A stretch of 64,000 nt of DNA from Marinicella litoralis (lineage in GTDB: Bacteria > Pseudomonadota > Gammaproteobacteria > Xanthomonadales > Marinicellaceae), in assembly GCF_002591915.1 (NCBI RefSeq), contig NZ_NIHB01000007.1, positions 6,076-70,075 of the forward strand, read 5' to 3'. The notes under the pieces were generated by a model. The model had not been told where the DNA came from and did not search any database. It worked only from the letters and a program-made list of their open reading frames with translations. The position numbers were made by a program, and so were the translations under genes. Shown here one piece after another: positions 38,405 through 46,641 of the stretch (the first letter of the stretch is position 1; each line of letters begins with the position of its first letter).

Positions 38405-38684
38405 AAATTAACAGTTTAATAAAACGGAGGCATTTTAACATGTAAAACTTGAAAACATGAAATGCTTTTACTGATAAGTCGCAGCTATATGGACATTCCG
38501 AAGATTTAATTGAAAAATTTGTTGGTATTTCACCTCTTTTGCTGTCAACTCTTGTTAAACGCATCATTGAATATCAAATCATGAAAAAGACATCATCAGC
38601 TGCTTAGATGAAAAATCTATTCACGCGTTTCATGGAATTATAACCCACAAATTGATACAATCTTCACACAGCCAAAGGCATCAT

Positions 38685-40838
38685 ATGACACTCCAAAACA
38701 ACAAAATATACCCACCGATTAATATGTCAACACCTATCAGCAAGACGCCTTTGATTCAAAACGGCAGTGCCAACGCAAAAAGGAATGAAATCAAAGCCCA
38801 TTTCATGAGTACCTATACACGGTATGAAAATTTATTTGAATGCTTAGCCAATGACGAAGCCTATTACCTCAAACCTGAATCATTGCGCCACCCATTGATT
38901 TTCTATTTTGCCCACACCGCAGTCTTTTTTGTCAACAAACTGCGAGTGGCTAAATTAATTGAACACAACATCAATGACGACATTGAGTCAATGATGGCCA
39001 TTGGTGTCGATGAAATGTCTTGGGATGACTTGAATGATGGCAATTATCAGTGGCCCAGCGTTCAAGAAGTCAGAAATTATCGCAAGCATGTGAGTCAACT
39101 GGTGTTGAATTTAATTGATCAATTACCATTGACCTTGCCCATTGGGTGGGATGACCCCTTTTGGATCATCTTGATGGGGATTGAACATGAACGGATTCAC
39201 TTAGAAACTTCTTCGGTATTGATCAGACAATTGGACATCCATCAGGTCAAACCTCACAGTGAATGGCCTCGATGTCAAAATGACAACCCTGTGGTTCAAA
39301 ACAGCTTAATTCATATTGATGCTGGCACCATTCATCAAGGTCGCCAGCTGCCCAGCGAAACTTACGGCTGGGACAATGAGTATGGGAGTTTGGAGACTGA
39401 AGTCGCTGCTTTCAAAGCCAGTCAATATTTGGTTTCTAATCACGAGTTTTTATCATTCATCGAAGATGGTGGCTATCAAGACATTCAATGGTGGACCGAT
39501 GAAGGCTGGCAGTGGAAGCAATTCAAGCAAGCTGAACACCCCACGTTTTGGTTGAAAAAAGCAGGCCAATGGTATTACCGCAGTATGACAGAAGAGCTTC
39601 CCATGCCTTGGAGTTGGCCAGCCGATGTTAATTACCTTGAAGCCAAAGCTTTTTGTAATTGGTTAGCAGCTCGGACTGGAGAGCCCATCAGATTACCAAC
39701 CGAAGCTGAATGGTTTCGCTTATACCAACACACCATCAACACCCACTATCCACATTGGGACCATACACCTGCCAACATTGATTTGGCTTATTTTGCCTCG
39801 TCTGTTCCCGTTGATCATTTTACTTTTGGCCAGGAGCAATTTGGCGACGTTATTGGCAATGTGTGGCAATGGACAGAAACAGCCATCGATGGTTTTGCAG
39901 GTTTTCAAGTTCATCCAGCTTATGATGACTTCTCTGTACCCACCTTTGACGGCCAACACAACCTGATCAAAGGTGGCAGTTGGATCAGTACCGGTAATGA
40001 AGCCCATAAGGATTCAAGATACGCCTTTCGCAGGCATTTTTTTCAACACGCAGGATTTAGATACGTCGAATCGGAGCAACAAGTGAACCAAAATTTTAAC
40101 ACCTATGAAACGGATGAACTCATTTCTCAGTACCTCGAATTTCATTATGGCAATGAATATTTCAATGTACCAAATTTCCCCAAAGCCTGTATAGATACTT
40201 TGATTCAATATGTTGATTTATCCGAACACAAACGCGCATTAGACTTAGGTTGTGCGGTAGGAAGGAGTTCTTTTGAGTTGGCGAAGTATTATGACCATGT
40301 TGATGCCCTGGATTTTTCTACGCGCTTTATTCGCAATGCCATTAACTTGGTAGATCATGGTGAAGTTAAATACATGATTCCTACTGAAGGCGAACTGACT
40401 GAAGTCAAATCCTTCAGCTTGTCTACATTGGACTTGGGAGAAAAAGCCAACAACATCGAATTTGCACAAGGTGACGCCTGTAATTTAAAAGCCAAATATG
40501 ATCATTATGATTTGATCTTTGCTGGCAATCTGATAGATCGGCTGTACCAACCCAAGCAGTTTTTGTCCAGCATCAAAGACCGCATCAATGCTGGTGGTTA
40601 CCTGGTTATCACATCACCTTACACATGGCTGGAAGAATTCACTGAAAAACAAAATTGGTTGGGTGGCGTTAAAATCAACGGTGAAAATCACACCACTTTG
40701 GACGCCCTTAAAGAACATCTAAAAGCAGATTTTGAATTGGTGGGTCTACCTCAGGATATACCCTTTGTGATCAGAGAGACAGCGCGAAAACATCAACACA
40801 CAGTCGCTCAGTTAACAGTCTGGAAAAAACACAAATGA
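38685..40838 (+). CDS. ovoA: 5-histidylcysteine sulfoxide synthase / putative 4-mercaptohistidine N1-methyltransferase OvoA
   Basis: The 717-aa enzyme starts ovothiol A synthesis. Its DinB-like N-terminal part carries the non-haem iron ligands: a His in FYFAHTAVFF (about 77) and the HERIHLE motif (His168, His172). A formylglycine-generating-enzyme-like domain follows (RLPTEAEWFRL, FGDVIGNVWQWTETA, KGGSWISTGNEAH, YAFRRHFF). The last 240 residues are a SAM methyltransferase (RALDLGCAVGRSSFELA). Iron-dependent oxidation joins cysteine to histidine C5, and the C-terminal domain should methylate the imidazole. The ATG at 38685, with AAGG upstream, is preferred over the TTG at 38652. Overlaps the next gene by ATGA. 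Confidence 0.93.
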   Translation: MTLQNNKIYPPINMSTPISKTPLIQNGSANAKRNEIKAHFMSTYTRYENLFECLANDEAYYLKPESLRHPLIFYFAHTAVFFVNKLRVAKLIEHNINDDIESMMAIGVDEMSWDDLNDGNYQWPSVQEVRNYRKHVSQLVLNLIDQLPLTLPIGWDDPFWIILMGIEHERIHLETSSVLIRQLDIHQVKPHSEWPRCQNDNPVVQNSLIHIDAGTIHQGRQLPSETYGWDNEYGSLETEVAAFKASQYLVSNHEFLSFIEDGGYQDIQWWTDEGWQWKQFKQAEHPTFWLKKAGQWYYRSMTEELPMPWSWPADVNYLEAKAFCNWLAARTGEPIRLPTEAEWFRLYQHTINTHYPHWDHTPANIDLAYFASSVPVDHFTFGQEQFGDVIGNVWQWTETAIDGFAGFQVHPAYDDFSVPTFDGQHNLIKGGSWISTGNEAHKDSRYAFRRHFFQHAGFRYVESEQQVNQNFNTYETDELISQYLEFHYGNEYFNVPNFPKACIDTLIQYVDLSEHKRALDLGCAVGRSSFELAKYYDHVDALDFSTRFIRNAINLVDHGEVKYMIPTEGELTEVKSFSLSTLDLGEKANNIEFAQGDACNLKAKYDHYDLIFAGNLIDRLYQPKQFLSSIKDRINAGGYLVITSPYTWLEEFTEKQNWLGGVKINGENHTTLDALKEHLKADFELVGLPQDIPFVIRETARKHQHTVAQLTVWKKHK

Positions 40839-41935
40839 ATTTCGAGCCGTTTAAGATGGCTCAATTCAGTGGCCAATGGCCAGCTGGATCATTACACAAT
40901 ATGCACAGCAGCAACCCACAACCAATGACATGGGATGAAGTGGCTGAATTGACTCAAGTTGATGTGGTGGCTGTGCTTAAAAATGCGCCCTTAGGTTATG
41001 AGTCCTCACAAGGCAATGAAAAATTACGCCATAGCCTAAGTCTTCATTATCACAAGCAAATAAAAACCAATGACATTGTGCTTACTTCAGGCGCACAAGA
41101 AGGGATATTTTTAACCATGCATGCTTTGTTGGATCCGGGTGATCATGTGGTGGTTATAACGCCTTGTTTTGAACCTTTACACAAAGTGGCACATGATTTG
41201 GGTGCAAAGGTCAGTACCTGTCAATTAAAACCCCAAGATCAATGGCGTATAGATTGGCCTGCTTTGACTTCATGTTTAAAACCAGAAACCAAGTTATTGA
41301 TTATCAATTTTCCACATAACCCAACCGGCTCACACATCAGTTCTGCTGATTTACAACGCATCGTTGAATTGTGTGAAAAGAACCATTGTTGGCTGTTTTC
41401 AGACGAAGTGTTTCGCGGCTTGGAACACCAAGTCAAGCACAGATTAACTTCAGCAGCTGATTTGTACCACAAAGCCATAGCCATTGGGGTGGTATCAAAA
41501 GCCTTGGGGTTACCAGGCATCAGGGTGGGGTGGGTTTCTACGCAAAATCAGTCATTGGTCGATAAAATCATGGTGATAAAATCACACCTTTCCATTTGTC
41601 AAAGCAGTTTAGATGCACAGTTGTGTCAAACACTGGTTCCACACAGCGAACGTTTGTGGCAAAGGCATGTTGAAATCATCAAAACCAATAAAGCACTTGT
41701 AGAAAAATATTTAGATGGCCACTCACAACTTCACTGGCACCCGCCACAAGCTTCGGCAACTGGCTTCGTCCAATTGAAAAACAAAGTGGCCGCAGGGTTT
41801 GTTGATGATTTAGCCAAGCAATCATCCATCATGGTGATGCCCAACGAGGTCTTTCTGACGCAACAACAAGGATTCAGGTTAACCCTGGGCCAAAAAGGGT
41901 CGGCTTCCCTGTTGTCGACAATTATGAAGCCCTAA
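40835..41935 (+). CDS. ovoB: PLP-dependent fold-type I enzyme, probable OvoB sulfoxide lyase
   Basis: The 366-aa aminotransferase class I/II-fold protein has LTSGAQEGIFLTMHALLDPG, NFPHNPTGSHIS, LFSDEVFRGLE and the PLP-lysine in GVVSKALGLPGIRVGW. In ovothiol pathways a PLP lyase (OvoB) cleaves the histidylcysteine sulfoxide made by OvoA to release 5-mercaptohistidine. Position supports this: its ATG overlaps the ovoA stop by four bases. The sequence alone would only say aminotransferase or beta-lyase. Its 3' end overlaps the convergent GGDEF gene by 14 bases. Confidence 0.82.
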   Translation: MNFEPFKMAQFSGQWPAGSLHNMHSSNPQPMTWDEVAELTQVDVVAVLKNAPLGYESSQGNEKLRHSLSLHYHKQIKTNDIVLTSGAQEGIFLTMHALLDPGDHVVVITPCFEPLHKVAHDLGAKVSTCQLKPQDQWRIDWPALTSCLKPETKLLIINFPHNPTGSHISSADLQRIVELCEKNHCWLFSDEVFRGLEHQVKHRLTSAADLYHKAIAIGVVSKALGLPGIRVGWVSTQNQSLVDKIMVIKSHLSICQSSLDAQLCQTLVPHSERLWQRHVEIIKTNKALVEKYLDGHSQLHWHPPQASATGFVQLKNKVAAGFVDDLAKQSSIMVMPNEVFLTQQQGFRLTLGQKGSASLLSTIMKP

Positions 41936-43727
41936 CCACAGCGTTACCTTTGAGCAATGAAGCATAGGAAACAACCTGATTGCGGCCTTTGTTTTTTGCT
42001 TCAAACAAAGCCAAGTCAGCGTGGGTCAACAACATCGAAGTCTTATAACCAGAAAACCCATTGCTGCTGATGCCAAAGCTGGCTGTGATGTTGAAACTGG
42101 CACCAGAAGGTGAGCAGTCTAATTCGGTGATCGCTAGGCGCATTTTTTCCATCAAAGCAATCATTTTCTGGTGAGTGATTCCAGGCGAAACAATACAAAA
42201 TTCTTCGCCGCCTAAGCGTGCAATCATGATGTCGTGATCAGCTACATTTTCACAGGTAATGATGACTTCCCGCAACACCCAGTCACCGACTAAATGGCCA
42301 TGCTGGTCGTTGACATTTTTAAAATGATCCAAGTCCATGATGGCTAAATTAATGGGCTCTTGCTTTTCCTTACAGCTTGCCATCATTTGTTTCATTCGTT
42401 CTTCAAATGCTTTGCGGGTAAAGACTTTGGTCAGATGGTCAATTTCCGCCACTTCTTTAAAATAATCATGTCTTTTCTTGATTTTATAAGTCCAGACACC
42501 TAACAACAGCAAAACACTGACAATCAACAACATCATCAATTGTTGCTTTTTCGCGGTTTCAACTGACAGCCTATTTTCTAACACCAACAGTTTATTGTTT
42601 TGATTCAATTGCTCAATCTGTAATTCTTGCGCTAAGTTGGCATGTTTGACACGATAATAAGCTACTTGGGTCGCCAATTTTCGTTCAAACACAGCCTTTT
42701 CAATCTCATTTTTCTTGGCTAAAAATAAATAAGCGGGTTGCATCGTATTGGCTTCCAGACTTAATTGAATCAGTACATTGAGCGCTAAAATCAACTGCTC
42801 TGACTCTCCAATACTGATGTTTTCTGCAATGGCCAATTTTCCATAGGACATGGCTTGCTTATTCATATCAGCAATCCAATACATATGCGCCATCAAGGCA
42901 TGGTAATACACTTTGATGTTTTTAAATTGTGTTTTAATGACCTCATCTTCTAAAGACTCCAGTGTATCAACTGCTTGCAGTGCCTGAGCCGAATCATGGC
43001 TGTCTTTTTGAGGAAATTGATAGCGAACTTGATCTAATTGTAAGAACAGCGAGGCAATGTGATTTTCAACCGCTTCACAGCGTTCAATGGCTTGTTCAAT
43101 TTCATTGATGTACTCAGCGCCCTTTCCTTGCCTCATCAATATTCTGTATTTGTTAAAACCACCCATGCATTTGTCATCTTCAGTAAAATCACCTGAGATC
43201 AGCAAGTCTGCGTATTTTAAGGCAATTTCATCTTGATTCATTAAGCGATACGAAATGGCAGCCACGTTATTGGTCAGTGACCTCAGGTAATCATCTTCTG
43301 TATTTTCTGTGATCTGAATCGCTGTGTTCAAATTTTTCAGCGCAGGTTCAAAATCACCTGTTATGACTTGTAGGTTCGCCAGAAACTGAACAACCCTGGC
43401 TTTGTATTCAGGTGTCTCACACAGTGCCTTGGTTTGCTTCAATGCATTGATTGATTGGGAGTAATCACCTTTATAACTTTCTTTATAAATAGACAAGTAT
43501 TGATACAGACATTGCTCATCGGCTGACATGGTCGCCATCAATGGTTGCATGGCTTCTAACTTAGCTCCAAACTCATCTTGTTGTACTTTTCGGATTTTCT
43601 CCAAATCAATGAGCTGGGCTTCCAATTGATTGATGTTTGGATTTTGCTCACTGTCATTGATTTCGGCATAAGCAGGAGCAAAGGCCATAAAACCAGCGAT
43701 TAAGAATTGTTTGAATGATTTAACCAT
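41922..43727 (-). CDS. TPR-sensor diguanylate cyclase (DGC1)
   Basis: The 601-aa protein has a signal peptide (FKQFLIAGFMAFAPAYA), a periplasmic TPR-like helical region (about 30-390), one membrane segment (about 402-422, LMMLLIVSVLLLLGVWTY) and a cytoplasmic GGDEF domain. That domain shows IDHLTKVFTRKAFEE, NLAIMDLDHFKNVND, HGHLVGDWVLREV, the catalytic RLGGEEF and an ADLALFEAKNKGRNQV end. The active site looks intact, so it should make c-di-GMP. No RxxD inhibitory site is seen five residues upstream. Closely paralogous to DGC2. Last gene of the candidate borosin locus; a terminator-like hairpin sits just before its start. Confidence 0.88.
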   Translation of the reverse strand: MVKSFKQFLIAGFMAFAPAYAEINDSEQNPNINQLEAQLIDLEKIRKVQQDEFGAKLEAMQPLMATMSADEQCLYQYLSIYKESYKGDYSQSINALKQTKALCETPEYKARVVQFLANLQVITGDFEPALKNLNTAIQITENTEDDYLRSLTNNVAAISYRLMNQDEIALKYADLLISGDFTEDDKCMGGFNKYRILMRQGKGAEYINEIEQAIERCEAVENHIASLFLQLDQVRYQFPQKDSHDSAQALQAVDTLESLEDEVIKTQFKNIKVYYHALMAHMYWIADMNKQAMSYGKLAIAENISIGESEQLILALNVLIQLSLEANTMQPAYLFLAKKNEIEKAVFERKLATQVAYYRVKHANLAQELQIEQLNQNNKLLVLENRLSVETAKKQQLMMLLIVSVLLLLGVWTYKIKKRHDYFKEVAEIDHLTKVFTRKAFEERMKQMMASCKEKQEPINLAIMDLDHFKNVNDQHGHLVGDWVLREVIITCENVADHDIMIARLGGEEFCIVSPGITHQKMIALMEKMRLAITELDCSPSGASFNITASFGISSNGFSGYKTSMLLTHADLALFEAKNKGRNQVVSYASLLKGNAVVRAS

Positions 43728-43729
43728 TA

Positions 43730-43762
43730 AATAAAAAGTGCCCGTGAATTTTCAAAGGCACT
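43730..43762 (-). terminator. Terminator or attenuator between peptide A and DGC1
   Basis: On the minus strand AGTGCC-(14 nt)-GGCACT is followed by TTTTTATTTA. It ends almost at the DGC1 start codon and lies 22 bases after the peptide A stop. Partial termination would make more peptide mRNA than cyclase mRNA, as is common after RiPP precursor genes. Confidence 0.6.
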
Positions 43763-43784
43763 GTGTCATGATATTGAATTGATA

Positions 43785-43946
43785 TCAATCGTCGTCATCA
43801 CCAGGATGGTGTGCACACTTAAGCTCGTTGTCTAGCGATAACAACTGCTGCACTTGATCATCCGATAATTGACTTGCAATCTGGTTATTTTGATGAACAG
43901 AGTCGGTTTGACCTATGTTTTCTAATATTTTTACTGGTTTATTCAT
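43785..43946 (-). CDS. Small peptide A, candidate RiPP precursor
   Basis: This 53-aa peptide starts at an ATG with a strong AGAGGTG ribosome site. An upstream in-frame start gives 18 further residues but lacks such a site. The N-terminus MNKPVKILENIGQTDSV and the end NELKCAHHPGDDDD match peptide B (46410-46589) at both ends: LE-[NK]-IGQT-x-S and N-[DE]-L-x-C-x3-P-x-DDD. The middle (LSDDQVQQLLSLDNEL) is helical and resembles the LT/S-D/E-Q helix of borosin-binding domains. No signal peptide is seen. It sits between a GNAT gene and DGC1. It may be modified by the borosin-type methyltransferase at 46642-47424. Function unproven. Confidence 0.75.
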   Translation of the reverse strand: MNKPVKILENIGQTDSVHQNNQIASQLSDDQVQQLLSLDNELKCAHHPGDDDD

Positions 43947-44022
43947 AACACCTCTATTGTGATTTTTAAAAATAAATTGCTGGCACCTCAATGCCAACAA
44001 TCAATCTATTCTAACATCAATT

Positions 44023-44571
44023 TTATCGAAAATTCGAATCAATCCATGACGACTTTTCGATTGACCATTCTTGAGATAACTGTTGATTAACACCGGCTTT
44101 AATTTGCCTGCCTTTAAGTAATTTTAAGTACTCATTGGCTGCATTTGCAGCCACATTATTTATTTGACAAAATGCATATACCACATCAATTTTAAAATCT
44201 TCAAAAGCCGCACTTATCATCATCTTTTTGCTTTGATGCCCCCAATACTGACGTCGCCAATCGGGAGATATCATGATGCCAACTTCAGCAACACCCCGGT
44301 TATTTTGATCAAACCATGTCAAACCAGTGATACCAATTTTATCTTGCTTATCCCCATGAACAATCACATAAGTCAGATGATGAGGATCTGGTGTCTGCAT
44401 GACTTTGATTGTTTCATGCAATTGTTTATTGGCCTGGGCTTTAGTTAAGGGCCTGCCTATGTATTGCATGATGTCTTGATTGCTATACATTGCATAAAAG
44501 AAATCCATATCCGATTCATCCAAGGGCTTAAGGATGATTGGAACATTTGGCTTTGAGATGACAGAACGCAA
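44023..44571 (-). CDS. GNAT family N-acetyltransferase (GNAT1)
   Basis: The 182-aa RimJ/RimL-like acetyltransferase has ILKPLDESDMDFFYAMYSNQ, YIGRPLTKAQAN, VGIMISPDWRRQYWG (acetyl-CoA P-loop region, altered from the usual Q/RxxGxG/A) and AFCQINNVAANAANEYLKLL. It is a paralogue of GNAT2 (47424-47924): both share LKPL-[DS]-E-[ST]-D and I-M-x-x-I-G-x-x-L-T-x-x-Q-A-N. The best available start is TTG at 44571 with a poor ribosome site, 17 bases after DGC2, so translation may be coupled. The substrate might be the small peptide encoded next to it (inference). Confidence 0.8.
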   Translation of the reverse strand: MRSVISKPNVPIILKPLDESDMDFFYAMYSNQDIMQYIGRPLTKAQANKQLHETIKVMQTPDPHHLTYVIVHGDKQDKIGITGLTWFDQNNRGVAEVGIMISPDWRRQYWGHQSKKMMISAAFEDFKIDVVYAFCQINNVAANAANEYLKLLKGRQIKAGVNQQLSQEWSIEKSSWIDSNFR

Positions 44572-44588
44572 TTGACTGAAAAATGGAA

Positions 44589-46385
44589 CTATGTCCTACC
44601 CTGTAATGTTTTGAATTTGACCACCTGATTGCGACCGTGTTTTTTGGCATCAAACAAAGCCACATCGGCATGGGTTAATAACAGTGGCAAAGAATAACCT
44701 GAAGTCACTGACGAAGTGTAGCCAAAACTGGCTGTGACTGAAAGTTTAGCGCCTGACTCTGAACAATCCAAAGTTTCAATGGCAGAACGCATCATTTCTA
44801 ATTTGTTTCGCATCGTTTCACAATCCACATCCGCCATCACAATACAAAATTCCTCACCACCCAAGCGCGCTAAAATCATATTTTCCTCGACCAATTCTTT
44901 GATGGCATAAACGACGTTTTTCAACACCCAGTCACCAATCAGATGGCCATGACTGTCATTGACGTTCTTGAACAAATCTAAATCCATGATGGCTATATTG
45001 ATGGGGCTGTTGGTTTTTTCACAATTTTCCAATTGGACTTTTACTTGTTCCTCGAATGCTTTGCGAGTTAACACCTTGGTCAAATGATCAATTTCTGACA
45101 CGTCTCTGAAATAATCATGCCTTTTCTTGATTTTGAATAGCCATAAAACCATCATAGCCAAAACAGTTAAAATCAATAAAATGATCAACCTTTGGTTATT
45201 GGCTTCTTGGTTAGCTAACTTTTTCTCAAGTTCCAACACTTCTTTTTGCCGGTTCAATTGCTCTATTTCAAAAACCTTGGCTAAATTTGAATGCTTAACC
45301 GCCATAAACGCCATCTGCTTGGCTTGTGTTTCGTCATACATACTCAATTGAGTTTTGTTTATTTTCTTCAAATAATTATATGAAGATTGGAAGTCTCCAT
45401 TGTCCTTAGAAACCTTCTCCAACACCTCCAATGCCATAATCAGTTGTTCAGTATTTCCTAAATCTTGATTCAACTTCAATGCATTTAAAGCATGACTCTG
45501 AGCCAACTTATTTTCACTCTTAAACCAATAAAATTTAGCTTTAATCGCAGCGAATATACCAAGTATGTTTTTATAAGGACTGTTTTGAATTTCTGCATCA
45601 ATGTTACGAATTTCAGCTTCAATTTCGCCCAATGCATTTTCATCCAATCTGTCCTGAGCCAATTTCCATTTAATGTTATCTAAAATTAAGAATTGACTGT
45701 ATAACAAATTACCACTGCTTTTACATTGTCCAGACATCTCTTTAATTTCAGAAAATTCTTTTGGTGGGTTATTACCATCTAAATGATGCACATTACTGCT
45801 GTAATGCAAATGACACAAATTTTTATCTGTCGGTTCAAGGTTGTACAAAAGTTCAGAATACTTAACACCTAACTCTCTTTGATCCAATAAATTATAAACA
45901 ATAGCTGCCGCTGAATAAGCTAACGTTTTGGTTGTTGTATCAGCTGTTTGTTCGGCATTTTGGATCACCAAATCAATATGATTAGAAGCTTTTAAATAAT
46001 TTCCACCAATCACAGATATATTAGCAATCAAGGCATTCAGCCTTACCCTTACTCTTAAATCATCACAGCTTGGAATCAAATTTTCCATTACCTTAATTGC
46101 TTGCTTAGATTCTCCTTTAAATGCTTTTTGATATGCCCTTAAAAATGCATAATGACATTGTTGATAAGATGACATTTTCATTTGTTCAAAAGCCAATGCA
46201 TCTAAACCATCACCAAATAATTGAGGATTGTTAATTCTCAACGATTCCAGCCTTAATAATTCATCAGTGATGTATTGCGGTTCACCAGATGATTTTACTG
46301 AAATTTGAGCAAAAGAAGTACAGACACACAAAAAGAGCATGAAAACTAAACATGCTCTTCTATTCCAATCTATCTCTTGAATCAT
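44589..46385 (-). CDS. TPR-sensor diguanylate cyclase (DGC2)
   Basis: The 598-aa protein has the same layout as DGC1: N-terminal signal or anchor (ACLVFMLFLCVCTSFAQ), a periplasmic TPR-like helical sensor, a membrane segment (about 400-420, LIILLILTVLAMMVLWLF) and a cytoplasmic GGDEF domain with INIAIMDLDLFKNVND, HGHLIGDWVLKNV and RLGGEEF. No RxxD inhibitory site is seen. The C-terminal half is close to DGC1 and the sensor half has diverged, which suggests different ligands. It follows peptide B by 24 bases, the same order as peptide A then DGC1. Confidence 0.88.
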   Translation of the reverse strand: MIQEIDWNRRACLVFMLFLCVCTSFAQISVKSSGEPQYITDELLRLESLRINNPQLFGDGLDALAFEQMKMSSYQQCHYAFLRAYQKAFKGESKQAIKVMENLIPSCDDLRVRVRLNALIANISVIGGNYLKASNHIDLVIQNAEQTADTTTKTLAYSAAAIVYNLLDQRELGVKYSELLYNLEPTDKNLCHLHYSSNVHHLDGNNPPKEFSEIKEMSGQCKSSGNLLYSQFLILDNIKWKLAQDRLDENALGEIEAEIRNIDAEIQNSPYKNILGIFAAIKAKFYWFKSENKLAQSHALNALKLNQDLGNTEQLIMALEVLEKVSKDNGDFQSSYNYLKKINKTQLSMYDETQAKQMAFMAVKHSNLAKVFEIEQLNRQKEVLELEKKLANQEANNQRLIILLILTVLAMMVLWLFKIKKRHDYFRDVSEIDHLTKVLTRKAFEEQVKVQLENCEKTNSPINIAIMDLDLFKNVNDSHGHLIGDWVLKNVVYAIKELVEENMILARLGGEEFCIVMADVDCETMRNKLEMMRSAIETLDCSESGAKLSVTASFGYTSSVTSGYSLPLLLTHADVALFDAKKHGRNQVVKFKTLQGRT

Positions 46386-46409
46386 TAATACGTTCTAACG
46401 AGTGGTTGG

Positions 46410-46589
46410 TTAATCCTCGTCGTCATCGTCTGGAAACAGCACGCATACTAAATCATTATTTTGTGCTTTTAGTTTATCAAATGCGTGATCACTATATTTA
46501 GCAACCTCAAACATTTTATCAACCGAATCAAACTGCTGTATTGATTGTGTTTGTCCTATTTTTTCTAACATTGAAATGTTAATTTTCAC
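46410..46589 (-). CDS. Small peptide B, candidate RiPP precursor
   Basis: This 59-aa peptide is not in ordinary ORF calls because of its size. It starts at GTG (46589) with GAGGTGA close upstream. That start places LE at residues 8-9, exactly as in peptide A. Sequence features: MLEKIGQTQSIQQFDSV at the N-terminus and NNDLVCVLFPDDDDED at the end. The hydrophobic stretch LVCVLF before Pro-Asp4 would be a plausible borosin-type core, since known cores are rich in Val, Leu and Ile. No signal peptide or DNA-binding fold. It starts 52 bases after the methyltransferase stop and precedes DGC2. Confidence 0.78.
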   Translation of the reverse strand: MKINISMLEKIGQTQSIQQFDSVDKMFEVAKYSDHAFDKLKAQNNDLVCVLFPDDDDED

Positions 46590-46641
46590 TGGTCACCTCA
46601 CTTTTTAGTTAATAAAATTATTATTCTTTATCGCAAAAATC

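Noticed and set aside
40835-41935. General histidinol-phosphate or aspartate aminotransferase
   Set aside because: Possible from fold alone, but the ATGA overlap with ovoA makes the OvoB lyase the better reading; kept at lower confidence.
43947-44000. Longer form of peptide A (71 aa)
   Set aside because: The extra 18 residues (MLALRCQQFIF...) have no match in peptide B, and the strong ribosome site is at the internal ATG.
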